From Bacteroidota bacterium (lineage in GTDB: Bacteria; Bacteroidota; Bacteroidia; Chitinophagales; Chitinophagaceae): 10,445 nt of DNA. Shown piece by piece: positions 1 through 6,559 of this stretch. How positions within the stretch are numbered: position 1 is the stretch's first letter; each line of letters starts with the position of its first letter. The translations under genes and the position numbers were made by a program. The notes beneath the pieces were generated by a model. That model did not search any database. It had not been told where the DNA came from and was given only the letters and a program-made list of their open reading frames with translations. The stretch lies in contig CANHOY010000038.1 in NCBI GenBank assembly GCA_947462495.1, positions 1-10,445 of the forward strand, in the 5' to 3' direction.

Positions 1-55
1 CTAAGATCTATTAAAAATGTAGACGTTTTTACAGTATAAATACTTTAGCAACTAA

Positions 56-82
56 AAAGCACCTCTTTTGGGGAGGTGCTTT
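56..82 (-). terminator. Intrinsic terminator of ndk
   Basis: A perfect 10-bp inverted repeat pairs positions 56-65 (AAAGCACCTC) with 73-82 (GAGGTGCTTT) around a 7-nt loop. Read on the minus strand, the stem begins about 20 nt after the ndk stop codon and runs into five U residues (positions 58-54), the usual form of a Rho-independent terminator. On the plus strand the hairpin is followed by TTTAAAATT, so it could also stop transcription entering from the left, but less convincingly. Confidence 0.85.
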
Positions 83-102
83 AAAATTAAATTGAATTAA
101 AC

Positions 103-519
103 TTAGAATCTTTCGGTAGCTGAAAAGAAGAAACTGCCTTCGATTTGTGCATTTTCATCACTATCGCTACCATGTACTGCATTTTCGCCCATAGAAGCAG
201 CGAAATTCTTTCTAATAGTACCTTCTTCGGCTTGAGCTGGATTAGTCGCACCAATTAATTTTCTAAAATCTGCTACCGCGTTGTCTTTTTCAAGAATGGC
301 AGCTACTATAGGCCCACTACTCATAAAAGCCACTAATTCACCATAAAAGGGACGTTCTTTATGCACTTCATAAAATTGACCAGCTTGTTCTGTCGTTAAT
401 TTTGTCCATTTCATTGCTTTGATACTAAATCCAGCCTTAATGATTTGATCTAAAATTGCACCAGTATAACCTTTTGAAGTGGCATCTGGCTTAACCATGG
501 TAAATGTTCTATTATTCAT
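103..519 (-). CDS. ndk: Nucleoside diphosphate kinase
   Basis: Ndk moves the gamma-phosphate of ATP onto NDPs and dNDPs through a phosphohistidine, balancing cytoplasmic nucleotide pools. The 138-residue product has the family's usual bacterial length. It keeps the expected active-site residues: Lys10 (MVKPDA), Tyr50, Arg86, Thr92 in GATNP, Arg103 (TIRKNF), Asn113, and the catalytic His116 in NAVHGSDS. It ends in the typical ERF region. I place the start at the ATG at 519 because family similarity begins at once (NRTFTMVKPDA). The frame stays open upstream to a TTG at 612, but that extension resembles nothing in the family and would overlap the start of nrnA. The gene is divergent from nrnA, has a perfect TAnnTTTG box about 30 nt before its start, and has its own terminator, so it is probably monocistronic. 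Confidence 0.98.
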   Translation of the reverse strand: MNNRTFTMVKPDATSKGYTGAILDQIIKAGFSIKAMKWTKLTTEQAGQFYEVHKERPFYGELVAFMSSGPIVAAILEKDNAVADFRKLIGATNPAQAEEGTIRKNFAASMGENAVHGSDSDENAQIEGSFFFSATERF

Positions 520-549
520 ATTATTGTTTTCAGTTACTAATTGGAGCCG

Positions 550-557
550 CAAATTTA
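550..557 (-). promoter_or_regulatory. Bacteroidota -7 box for ndk
   Basis: TAAATTTG on the minus strand (557 to 550) matches the Bacteroidota -7 consensus TAnnTTTG exactly and lies 30 nt before the ndk ATG. There is no clear TTTG -33 element at the normal distance; that position holds TTTAG, which overlaps the nrnA -7 box. The call rests on the consensus match and its position. Confidence 0.6.
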
Positions 558-579
558 CTGAAAAACATCTGATTTGTGC

Positions 580-587
580 TAAATTTG
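580..587 (+). promoter_or_regulatory. Bacteroidota -7 box for nrnA
   Basis: TAAATTTG matches TAnnTTTG exactly and ends 7 nt before the nrnA ATG at 595. If transcription starts about 4 nt after the box, as the -7 naming implies, the mRNA would have only a few leader bases. The -33 position falls on TTTAC at 554-558, inside the ndk -7 box; it is not a good TTTG match. Confidence 0.6.
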
Positions 588-594
588 CAATTCT

Positions 595-1611
595 ATGCAA
601 TCTATTGAACAATTTTACCCTTTTCTAAATAAGCCTTTTAAGGCTGTAATTACTGCTCACCAAAAGCCAGATGGGGATGCCATGGGGTCAAGTTTAGCCT
701 TATTTCATTTTTTAAAGGCATTAGGGCATGACGTAACAGTAATCTCTCCAACCAATTGGGCCGCTTTTTTAGATTGGATGCCAGGTACTCATGAAGTGAT
801 TGATTATGAAGCCAATAAGGAATTAGCTGCCAAAATTATTCAAGAAGCGGATTATGTATTTTGTTTAGATTTTAATATTCTACATCGTACCAAACATTTA
901 GAACCTATTATCAAAGATGCAAAAGCAATAAAAATATTAATTGACCATCATCAACAACCTGATACTCCGTCTTTTGGATATGGTATTAGTGATGTAAAAA
1001 TGAGCTCAACCTGTGAAATGATTTATGATTTTATAGTCCAATCAGGTCACAGCAACCTCCTCAATCTTGATATTGCCACTTGTTTATATACTGGATTAAT
1101 GACTGATACCGGTTCTTTCCGTTTCCCTTCTACCACAGCCTCTGTTCATAAAATAGTCGCCCATTTAAAAGAGCTTGGTTTACAACACGCTACAATTCAT
1201 GAGCATATTTATGATAACTCTACAGAAGGTCGTTTAAAGTTTATGGGGAATGCATTTTTAAATAGAATGCAGGTTTTCCCATCATTAAAAACAGCCGTAA
1301 TGGCCATTCCAAAGACAGACATCTACAAATTTGAATTAAAAACAGGGGATACCGAAGGTTTGGTTAATTATTTATTATCCATAGAAGGAATTAAGCTAGC
1401 CGCCATCGTAATTGATAGGGAAGAAGAAAGAAAATGGAGTTTTAGAAGCAAAGGTAACTTCGATGTTAATATATTTGCAAGAACTTATTTCGACGGTGGT
1501 GGACATGCCAATGCTGCTGGAGGAAATTCAAAAAAAAGCTTAGAAGAAACATTAAATGATTTTAAAACTGTAATAGAAAACTATAAATCACAATTAACAC
1601 AATTAAAATAA
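595..1611 (+). CDS. nrnA: DHH-family phosphoesterase, NrnA-like (oligoribonuclease / pAp phosphatase)
   Basis: The 338-residue protein has the DHH/DHHA1 architecture of NrnA, which degrades very short RNAs and dephosphorylates pAp; some relatives hydrolyse pApA from c-di-AMP. Metal-binding motifs are visible: H22 and D26/D28 in HQKPDGDAMGS, D92 (CLDFN), the DHH triad at 117-119, and D171 in MTDTGSFRF. The C-terminal DHHA1 domain carries GGGHANAAGG at 301-310, the substrate-binding glycine motif. The ATG at 595 is preferred because DHH similarity begins shortly after it and a -7 box sits just upstream. The gene leads a two-gene unit, with the FKBP gene starting 2 nt after its stop. Whether the main substrate is nanoRNA, pAp or pApA cannot be told from sequence. 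Confidence 0.93.
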   Translation: MQSIEQFYPFLNKPFKAVITAHQKPDGDAMGSSLALFHFLKALGHDVTVISPTNWAAFLDWMPGTHEVIDYEANKELAAKIIQEADYVFCLDFNILHRTKHLEPIIKDAKAIKILIDHHQQPDTPSFGYGISDVKMSSTCEMIYDFIVQSGHSNLLNLDIATCLYTGLMTDTGSFRFPSTTASVHKIVAHLKELGLQHATIHEHIYDNSTEGRLKFMGNAFLNRMQVFPSLKTAVMAIPKTDIYKFELKTGDTEGLVNYLLSIEGIKLAAIVIDREEERKWSFRSKGNFDVNIFARTYFDGGGHANAAGGNSKKSLEETLNDFKTVIENYKSQLTQLK

Positions 1612-1613
1612 AA

Positions 1614-2504
1614 ATGATAAAATCAACGTTAAAGTTAGTGGCTGCTATTGTATTATTTGCAAGTTGTAACCAATATGAAAAAGCCTCGTCAGGTATGCCT
1701 TACAAAATTACTCACGGTAGTGGTAATGAACAACCTTTAAAGCAAGGCGATTACGTAAAATTAAATATCGAATATAAGCTTAAAGCCAATGACAGTGTTT
1801 TAAGTTCTACTTTCGGAGTGATCCCGGTTTATTTTCCAGTAGATACCGCTCGTTTAGGAAAATATACTTTTACTGAAGTAATTTTAAAATGTAGAAAAGG
1901 AGATAAAATAGAATTTTCTTTAAGCATTGATAGTTTAGTAAAAATGGGAGCTTTACAAATTACCAATGTATTTAAAGCAAATGATTTAATTATAGGCAGA
2001 GCTGAAATTATCAATGTTTTTGATAATGCTAATTTAGTTGATGCTGATTACAAAAAAGAACAAGACATTGAAAAAACTAAAGAAATTGCTGCTATCGAAG
2101 CTTATTTAGCTAAGAATAAAATTACTGCAGTAAAATCTCCAGAAGGGGTATTTGTAGTAGTAAAAGAAGCTGGTGATGTTAACAATAAAATTGATTCTGG
2201 AAAAGTGGCTAGCGTACTATACAAAGGATACACATTTAATGGAGTGGTATTTGATTCCAACTTAACTCCTAAAGATTCTGTAGTAAAACCTTATGATGTT
2301 AAAGTAGGCACTGGTTCTGTTATTCCAGGTTGGGATATTGGACTTAAATATTTTGCTAAAGGTGGTAAAGGAAGTTTATACATCCCTTCTATGTTGGCTT
2401 ATGGCCCACAAGCTAATGGAAATATTAAAGCTTATGAGAATTTAGCTTTTGATATTGAAATTAAAGATGTAAATGCGGCTCCTGCTGCAGCACCTAAAAA
2501 ATAA
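1614..2504 (+). CDS. FKBP-type peptidyl-prolyl isomerase lipoprotein with two FKBP-like domains
   Basis: This 296-residue protein should speed cis-trans isomerisation of Xaa-Pro bonds during protein folding in the envelope. The N-terminus is a lipoprotein signal ending LFASC, with Cys18 as the lipidated residue. Residues about 28-138 resemble an FKBP domain in layout (QGDYVKLNIEY, CRKGDKIEF) but lack the usual active-site residues. Residues about 175-286 form a standard FKBP domain: YKGY near 203-206, FD at 213-214, VIPGW at 236-240, Tyr263 in LAYG, and FDIEI at 279-283. Domain 1 is therefore probably structural or chaperone-like, which is inference. A short Ala/Pro/Lys tail closes the protein. 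It starts 2 nt after nrnA, has no promoter of its own that I can see, and ends before a strong terminator. Confidence 0.9.
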   Translation: MIKSTLKLVAAIVLFASCNQYEKASSGMPYKITHGSGNEQPLKQGDYVKLNIEYKLKANDSVLSSTFGVIPVYFPVDTARLGKYTFTEVILKCRKGDKIEFSLSIDSLVKMGALQITNVFKANDLIIGRAEIINVFDNANLVDADYKKEQDIEKTKEIAAIEAYLAKNKITAVKSPEGVFVVVKEAGDVNNKIDSGKVASVLYKGYTFNGVVFDSNLTPKDSVVKPYDVKVGTGSVIPGWDIGLKYFAKGGKGSLYIPSMLAYGPQANGNIKAYENLAFDIEIKDVNAAPAAAPKK

Positions 2505-2520
2505 TTTATAATTATTATAT

Positions 2521-2555
2521 AAAAAAGCGTCCCGATTTTCGGGACGCTTTTTTTT
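2521..2555. terminator. Bidirectional terminator shared by the FKBP gene and folP
   Basis: A 15-bp perfect stem pairs 2521-2535 (A6 then GCGTCCCGA) with 2539-2553, with a TTT loop. On the plus strand it lies 16 nt after the FKBP stop and ends in eight Ts (2548-2555). On the minus strand it begins within a few nt of the folP stop and ends in six Us. Both readings have the form of a Rho-independent terminator. Confidence 0.92.
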
Positions 2556-2559
2556 GCAG

Positions 2560-3384
2560 TTATTTTAAATGAGGTAAAAGTTGTACCAATTCCACTGCTT
2601 CTTTTACATCATGTACCCTAAGAATATTAACTTCATTTAGTAGTGCAACGGTGTTGACCATGGATGTCCCATTTAATGCTTCCTCAGCTGATACTCCTAA
2701 GGTTTTATAAATACTTGATTTACGGGAAGCGCCTAATAATATTGGCAACCCAATTTTTTTTAAGCTAGCTAATTCCCTAACTAATTTAAAATTCTCCTCT
2801 ATCGTTTTGCCAAAGCCAAATCCAGGATCAATTACCCACTGTTCTATTCCAGCTGCTAATAAAACTTTCTTTTTCTCTTCAAAAAAAGAAAGTAAGGAGG
2901 TAATAATATTTTCTCTAGTTTCTATTGCATGCATAGATTCAATGGAACCTGTTAAATACATCCCAATATATCCTGCTTTCTGTTTAGCCACTACTAATAA
3001 AATGGCTGGATCAAAACTACCACAACTAATATCATTAATAATATTGGCCCCCGCATTCAAACTTGCTTCCGCCACAGAAGCATAAAATGTGTCAATTGAA
3101 ATTAATAAATTAGGATAAGCTTGTCTAATACCATAAACTATTGGAACCAATTGTTCTATTTCCAGTTCGGCACTTAGTAAGGTAGCATTAGGTCTTGTAC
3201 TTTGTGCTCCAATATCTACAATGGAAACCCCTTCCTTTATAAATTGAGCCACTTTTGATAAAACAGATTCTAAGTTTTGTTGACGGCTTCCTGCATAAAA
3301 AGAATCACTGGTGCAATTAATAATTCCCATTATTTGGGGAGAATGTATAGCCCATACTAAATCCTTCGCAGGAATTTTGAACAT
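2560..3384 (-). CDS. folP: Dihydropteroate synthase
   Basis: FolP joins 6-hydroxymethyl-dihydropterin diphosphate to p-aminobenzoate to make dihydropteroate in folate synthesis; it is the sulfonamide target. The 274-residue TIM-barrel sequence keeps the key residues: N23, D57 (DIGAQSTRP), D98 (SIDT), N117 (NIINDIS), D186 (DPGFGFGKT), K222 (LGASRKS), and R256/H258 (LRVHDV). Two motifs are unusual. Loop 1 reads NCTSDSF where NVTPDSF is normal, and the region usually containing MHM...GTP reads MYLTGSI at 142-148, with Tyr143 in place of His. The ATG at 3384 precedes a normal N-terminus. The gene is divergent from the DUF1599 gene, convergent with the FKBP gene, and has its own probable promoter and terminator. 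It is very probably functional because all the strongly conserved residues are kept. Confidence 0.95.
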   Translation of the reverse strand: MFKIPAKDLVWAIHSPQIMGIINCTSDSFYAGSRQQNLESVLSKVAQFIKEGVSIVDIGAQSTRPNATLLSAELEIEQLVPIVYGIRQAYPNLLISIDTFYASVAEASLNAGANIINDISCGSFDPAILLVVAKQKAGYIGMYLTGSIESMHAIETRENIITSLLSFFEEKKKVLLAAGIEQWVIDPGFGFGKTIEENFKLVRELASLKKIGLPILLGASRKSSIYKTLGVSAEEALNGTSMVNTVALLNEVNILRVHDVKEAVELVQLLPHLK

Positions 3385-3425
3385 AGTTTTATTTTAAGCA
3401 CGTTATTGATTATCTTGCAGTGGTT

Positions 3426-3458
3426 CAAAGATATTAATTAACCAAGTAACTAGGCCAA
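3426..3458 (-). promoter_or_regulatory. Probable folP promoter
   Basis: On the minus strand TATCTTTG (3433 to 3426) matches TAnnTTTG exactly and lies 41 nt before the folP ATG. A TTG at 3458-3456 lies 22 nt upstream of it, within the loose -33 spacing reported for Bacteroidota promoters. The element sits in the leader of the divergent DUF1599 gene, ending only 5 bp before that gene's start codon. Confidence 0.55.
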
Positions 3459-3463
3459 TTTTA

Positions 3464-4009
3464 ATGAGTCAAACATCCACCCAATTTGATCAAGCCATTG
3501 CAAGCTGCAGTGACATCTTTATAAAAAAAACAAAGGATTACGGTACCGCTTGGCGTGTACTAAGAATAATATCTGTGGTTGACCAAATTTTTATTAAAGC
3601 ACTTCGCATTAGAACCATTCAAGACCTTGGAAGTCAAAAAGTGGAAGATGATATTCAATCTGAATTTAAAGGTATTTTGAATTATGCTGTTATTGGTCTT
3701 ATCCAACTAAAATTAGGAGACCCAAAAGTAGAAGAATTACCTGTTGAACAAGTGCAAGCTCTATATCAAGAAAATGTACTTTTTGCCAAAACAACCATGC
3801 TGGACAAAAATCATGACTATGGAGAGGCTTGGAGAGACATGAGTCAAGAAAGCTATGCCGATTTGATTTTAATGAAATTATTAAGAATACGTCAAATTAT
3901 TACCAACGATGGCAAGACTTTAATTAGTGAAGGCATAGATGCTAATTTTGTTGACATTTTAAATTATGCAGCTTTTGCCTTAATACAATTAGCAGAAGGC
4001 AAACATTAA
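3464..4009 (+). CDS. DUF1599 protein with two tandem copies of the domain
   Basis: I recognise the family (DUF1599, which I recall being renamed a nucleotide-modification-associated domain) but its biochemical role is not established. The 181-residue product has two similar halves, about 22-85 and 115-179. Both contain DYGxAWR (25-31; 118-124), an Asp followed by a K-x-L-RIR helix (DQIFIKALRIR at 40-50; DLILMKLLRIR at 133-143), and ILNYA..xLIQL (71-82; 165-176). There is no signal peptide or membrane segment, so it is probably cytoplasmic and mostly helical. The conserved Asp, Glu and Asn positions recall all-alpha MazG-like nucleotide pyrophosphatases, but that is only a resemblance. It begins a two-gene unit with the DoxX/MauE-like gene 10 nt downstream, and is divergent from folP. 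I recall this folP-DUF1599-DoxX grouping in other Bacteroidota. Confidence 0.85.
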   Translation: MSQTSTQFDQAIASCSDIFIKKTKDYGTAWRVLRIISVVDQIFIKALRIRTIQDLGSQKVEDDIQSEFKGILNYAVIGLIQLKLGDPKVEELPVEQVQALYQENVLFAKTTMLDKNHDYGEAWRDMSQESYADLILMKLLRIRQIITNDGKTLISEGIDANFVDILNYAAFALIQLAEGKH

Positions 4010-4019
4010 AAAATAAATT

Positions 4020-5090
4020 ATGCAAACCTTTCTTAAAATTTTAAGATGGAGTGTTGGATTACTTTTTATCTTTTCAGGATTAATTAAGGCCAATGATCCA
4101 TTAGGGCTTAGTTATAAAATGCAAGAATTTTTTGACGTATGGGGTATTAATTTTCTCTCCGATTATACTTTGGCCTTTGCACTGGTAATGAACACCTTGG
4201 AAATTGTGGCCGGCATTGCCTTACTTATTCAATTTCCTTATAAACAAACTCTTTGGTTGTTATTAGGACTTATTATTTTCTTTACTTTCTTAACTGGGTA
4301 TGCCTATTTTTCTGGCAAAATTAAAACCTGTGGTTGTTTTGGTGATTGTATTCCACTTACACCAAAAACTTCCTTCATCAAAGACATTTTATTATTATTA
4401 TCTATTATCATATTACTCTTTAATCATAAAAAGAGTAAAGCCAATACGCACAAAGCGGTTGGTATAATTGTTTTACTCATTTCAATAGTGGGGGTAGGTT
4501 ATGGACAAAACTATGTGCTTCAGTATTTGCCATTAGTGGATTGCTTGCCATATAAAACAGGGAATGACATTGTAGAAAAGATGCAAAAACCAGCAGGTGC
4601 TATTGCCGATAGCATTTCTATCCAAATGGAATTTGAAAAAGAGGGTAAACTATTTTCCTTTGATGCCAATCATTTTCCTGATAATTTTGATTCTACTTTT
4701 ATTTATAAAAATAGAAAAGAAGTCATTATTAGTAAAGGTAACGGACTGCAAGCAGCCATTGTAGAATTTGAATTAAATACGATGAACGGTGAGGATACTA
4801 CTCAATCACTGTTTGCTACAACCACTCCTTATGTACTGGTTTTTGCTGGGAAAATTGAGTCTAGCGTTCCTTGGGAAAATTTACTTACAAAGCTCCATCA
4901 GAAATACAAATTGCTGTACATCGTAACTTCTGACAAACAAGGGGTGAACGCTTTTTTAAGTAAAGAATCCATATTAATTGGGGATATTACCATGATTAAA
5001 ACAGCTGCTAGGGTTTGGCCTACCATTTTCATTATGAATGGTTCTACCATCATGCAAAAGAAAAGCTATTTAGATTACTTAGAAAAGTAA
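4020..5090 (+). CDS. DoxX/MauE-like membrane protein with periplasmic thioredoxin-like tail (BT_3928 type)
   Basis: The 356-residue protein has five predicted membrane segments at about 6-22, 49-70, 77-97, 119-135 and 145-161. The positive-inside rule (HKKSKANTHK at 136-145) puts the N-terminus in the cytoplasm and both the 98-118 loop and the C-terminal half in the periplasm. That loop carries a cysteine cluster, TCGCFGDC (C104, C106, C110), typical of the DoxX/MauE group, and C175 (VDCLPYKTG) follows the last segment. Residues about 265-350 look like a thioredoxin fold, with a strand (YVLVFAG), a helix, a strand (LLYIVTS) and WPTIFI with a likely cis-Pro334, but there is no CxxC. A redox or thiol-relay role is inferred; the substrate is unknown. 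It follows the DUF1599 gene and ends 4 bp from the convergent DUF721 gene. Confidence 0.82.
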   Translation: MQTFLKILRWSVGLLFIFSGLIKANDPLGLSYKMQEFFDVWGINFLSDYTLAFALVMNTLEIVAGIALLIQFPYKQTLWLLLGLIIFFTFLTGYAYFSGKIKTCGCFGDCIPLTPKTSFIKDILLLLSIIILLFNHKKSKANTHKAVGIIVLLISIVGVGYGQNYVLQYLPLVDCLPYKTGNDIVEKMQKPAGAIADSISIQMEFEKEGKLFSFDANHFPDNFDSTFIYKNRKEVIISKGNGLQAAIVEFELNTMNGEDTTQSLFATTTPYVLVFAGKIESSVPWENLLTKLHQKYKLLYIVTSDKQGVNAFLSKESILIGDITMIKTAARVWPTIFIMNGSTIMQKKSYLDYLEK

Positions 5091-5094
5091 AAAA

Positions 5095-5376
5095 CTATTT
5101 GATGATTACTTCCGAAATGGTGTGAGCACCCATTTTCTCATTGACTCTTTCTATAATTTGTAATTTTTGAAAGCCCAGTTCATTTTTCAATGGACCCACA
5201 CTGGTTTCAATAAAAAGCTTTTGATTGAATATGTATATTTTATCGGTATACTTGGCAATAGTAATTCCCATAATTTCCAACCATACTGCTTCAATTTGTG
5301 CCGATTGAATCCCATTCTTCAATCTGCTCCCTTGCACAAACTGCTTAAGCGCATCCCCCAATTTAAATGTAGCCAT
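5095..5376 (-). CDS. DUF721 protein, DciA-like replicative helicase loader candidate
   Basis: The 93-residue product matches the short Bacteroidota DUF721 type: an N-terminal helical part (FKLGDALKQFVQGSRLKNGIQSAQIEAVWLEIM), then a KH-like alternation (TDKIYIFNQKLFIETSVGPLKNELGFQKLQIIERVNEKM). The central W and the later V/L-x-NEL-Q pattern are family hallmarks. DUF721 contains DciA, the ancestral DnaB helicase loader or operator, so a role in loading the replicative helicase is plausible but inferred from family. The start is set at the ATG at 5376 (MATFKLG); an in-frame TTG at 5385 would add only three residues. It lies 20 bp after the recF stop on the same strand, so the two are probably co-transcribed. 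I see no terminator between it and the convergent membrane-protein gene. Confidence 0.82.
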   Translation of the reverse strand: MATFKLGDALKQFVQGSRLKNGIQSAQIEAVWLEIMGITIAKYTDKIYIFNQKLFIETSVGPLKNELGFQKLQIIERVNEKMGAHTISEVIIK

Positions 5377-5396
5377 AAGAAGCAATTTACAATTTA

Positions 5397-6479
5397 TTAT
5401 AACTCTATCAATTGGTAACTGGATAAATATTTCCCAAGTAAACTATCCACCCTTTCTTTATGTGTGTCGGTAATAAAAACTTGCCCGTCGGTGAAGTGAC
5501 TCACCCAATCTAGTAGTTGAATCATTCTCTGTTCATCTAATTTTTCAAAAATATCATCCATTAATAGGATGGGAGAGAACCCTTTACTTTTTTTAATGCA
5601 TTCCCATTCTGCAAATCGTAAAGCAAATAATAAACTTTTTCTTTGTCCTTGAGAAGCTTCTTGTTTAAAAGACTGCCCCTGAATAGTAATGACTAAGTCA
5701 TCTTTATGAACCCCAGCGCTGGTTCTAAGTACAATACTATCTTTCTTAAATGAGTTGGACAATAAGTTTTCAAAAGAATCCTGATCTAACATACTTTGAT
5801 ATTGAATATCAATTTGATCATTTTTTTGAGCTAGGTGATTGTACAACCTTATAATTTCTGGTAATAAATCGCTCATTAATTTTTTTCTAGCCTCATAAAT
5901 AGGTTGTCCATTTTCAATTAATTGTGCATTGAGTGTTTCTACCAACACCAAATCTATTACTCCCGTTTCGGCCGCATTTTTTAATAAGCTGTTTCTTTGT
6001 AATAAGACTTTATTGTATTGAATTAAATACTTTAAATAGTCTGGATAAATTTGGCATAACAAACTATCCATTAATTTTCGTCGTTCCTCACTTGATCCTG
6101 TAATAATTTGCACATCATCAGGGGCAATCATCACACAAGGGATTTTGCCAATGTGTTGTGATAATTTACTATACATTTCTTCATCAAAATAAAATTCCTT
6201 TTTTAAGGTCTCTCTTATGATACAAGTAATTGGGGTTGGCTGTTTATTAATTAAATAAATGCCCTCAATTCTTAGGCCCTCATGTGCATGATGTACGTTT
6301 TGCGCATCTGGTCGATTAAAATAGCTCTTGGTAAAAGAAAGGTAATAGAGCGCATCTAATAAATTAGTTTTCCCCGTTCCATTACTTCCAACGATACCCA
6401 CTATTCGATGGGTAAATTCAAAATTCTTTTGAACGTAATTCCTAAATTGGACTAATTTAAGTTGTTGAATCCCCACCAT
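5397..6479 (-). CDS. recF: DNA replication/repair ATPase RecF
   Basis: RecF is an SMC-like ABC ATPase that binds gapped DNA and, with RecO and RecR, helps load RecA at stalled forks. From the ATG at 6479 the protein has 360 residues, the normal length. Seen in order: the start LKLVQFRNY; Walker A GSNGTGKT at 31-38; the GVHKDDL motif at 256-262 (GPHRDDL in many RecFs); the ABC signature SQGQRK at 276-281; Walker B ILLMDD at 304-309; the LDEQR D-loop; and ITDTH near 336-340. The frame extends five codons further to a TTG at 6494, but the ATG gives the usual RecF N-terminus. It is followed by the DUF721 gene and is divergent from pyrR. Confidence 0.96.
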   Translation of the reverse strand: MVGIQQLKLVQFRNYVQKNFEFTHRIVGIVGSNGTGKTNLLDALYYLSFTKSYFNRPDAQNVHHAHEGLRIEGIYLINKQPTPITCIIRETLKKEFYFDEEMYSKLSQHIGKIPCVMIAPDDVQIITGSSEERRKLMDSLLCQIYPDYLKYLIQYNKVLLQRNSLLKNAAETGVIDLVLVETLNAQLIENGQPIYEARKKLMSDLLPEIIRLYNHLAQKNDQIDIQYQSMLDQDSFENLLSNSFKKDSIVLRTSAGVHKDDLVITIQGQSFKQEASQGQRKSLLFALRFAEWECIKKSKGFSPILLMDDIFEKLDEQRMIQLLDWVSHFTDGQVFITDTHKERVDSLLGKYLSSYQLIEL

Positions 6480-6507
6480 GGGTGCAAAATACAAAGGGAT
6501 TGGTTTA

Positions 6508-6537
6508 ACGCCTACTTATAATTCAAGAAAAGGGCGT
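6508..6537. repeat. Small imperfect inverted repeat between recF and pyrR
   Basis: ACGCC at 6508-6512 pairs with GGCGT at 6533-6537 across 20 nt, and a short inner CTT/AAG pair (6515-6517, 6525-6527) is possible. An AT-rich tract (AATTTTATT) follows on the plus strand, just before pyrR. It could be a weak operator or attenuator-like hairpin, but five base pairs over a large loop may be chance. Confidence 0.3.
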
Positions 6538-6559
6538 AATTTTATTAAAATTTTAAGGA

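Larger units (their letters stand above)
549..588. repeat. 9-bp inverted repeat forming the two divergent -7 boxes
   Basis: GCAAATTTA at 549-557 and TAAATTTGC at 580-588 are perfect reverse complements separated by 22 bp. Each arm contains the outward-facing -7 box of one gene (ndk left, nrnA right). The repeat may simply follow from two good promoters back to back, because the match extends only one base beyond the eight-base box. Confidence 0.8.

Noticed and set aside
1..39. Possible C-terminal end of a plus-strand gene (12 codons ending in TAA at 37-39)
   Set aside because: The frame is open from the window edge, which would fit a gene converging on ndk, but 12 codons with no recognisable motif cannot support a call. 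The rest of 1-102 holds only the terminator.
520..612. Longer ndk start at a TTG at 612
   Set aside because: The extra 31 residues do not resemble Ndk and would overlap the nrnA start and both promoters; the ATG at 519 gives the normal N-terminus.
1829..2014. Antisense open frame within the FKBP gene
   Set aside because: It lies entirely opposite a gene with clear domains and has no recognisable motif. Similar antisense frames at 2807-3085, 5167-5418, 6763-7014 and 9124-9330 were rejected for the same reason.
3385..3463. A promoter for the DUF1599 gene
   Set aside because: TATCTTGC, in the middle of this region, only partly fits TAnnTTTG, and no element at a sensible distance supports it; I could not choose a promoter with confidence.
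6480..6494. recF start at the TTG at 6494
   Set aside because: The ATG at 6479 gives the standard RecF opening; five extra residues from a TTG are unnecessary.
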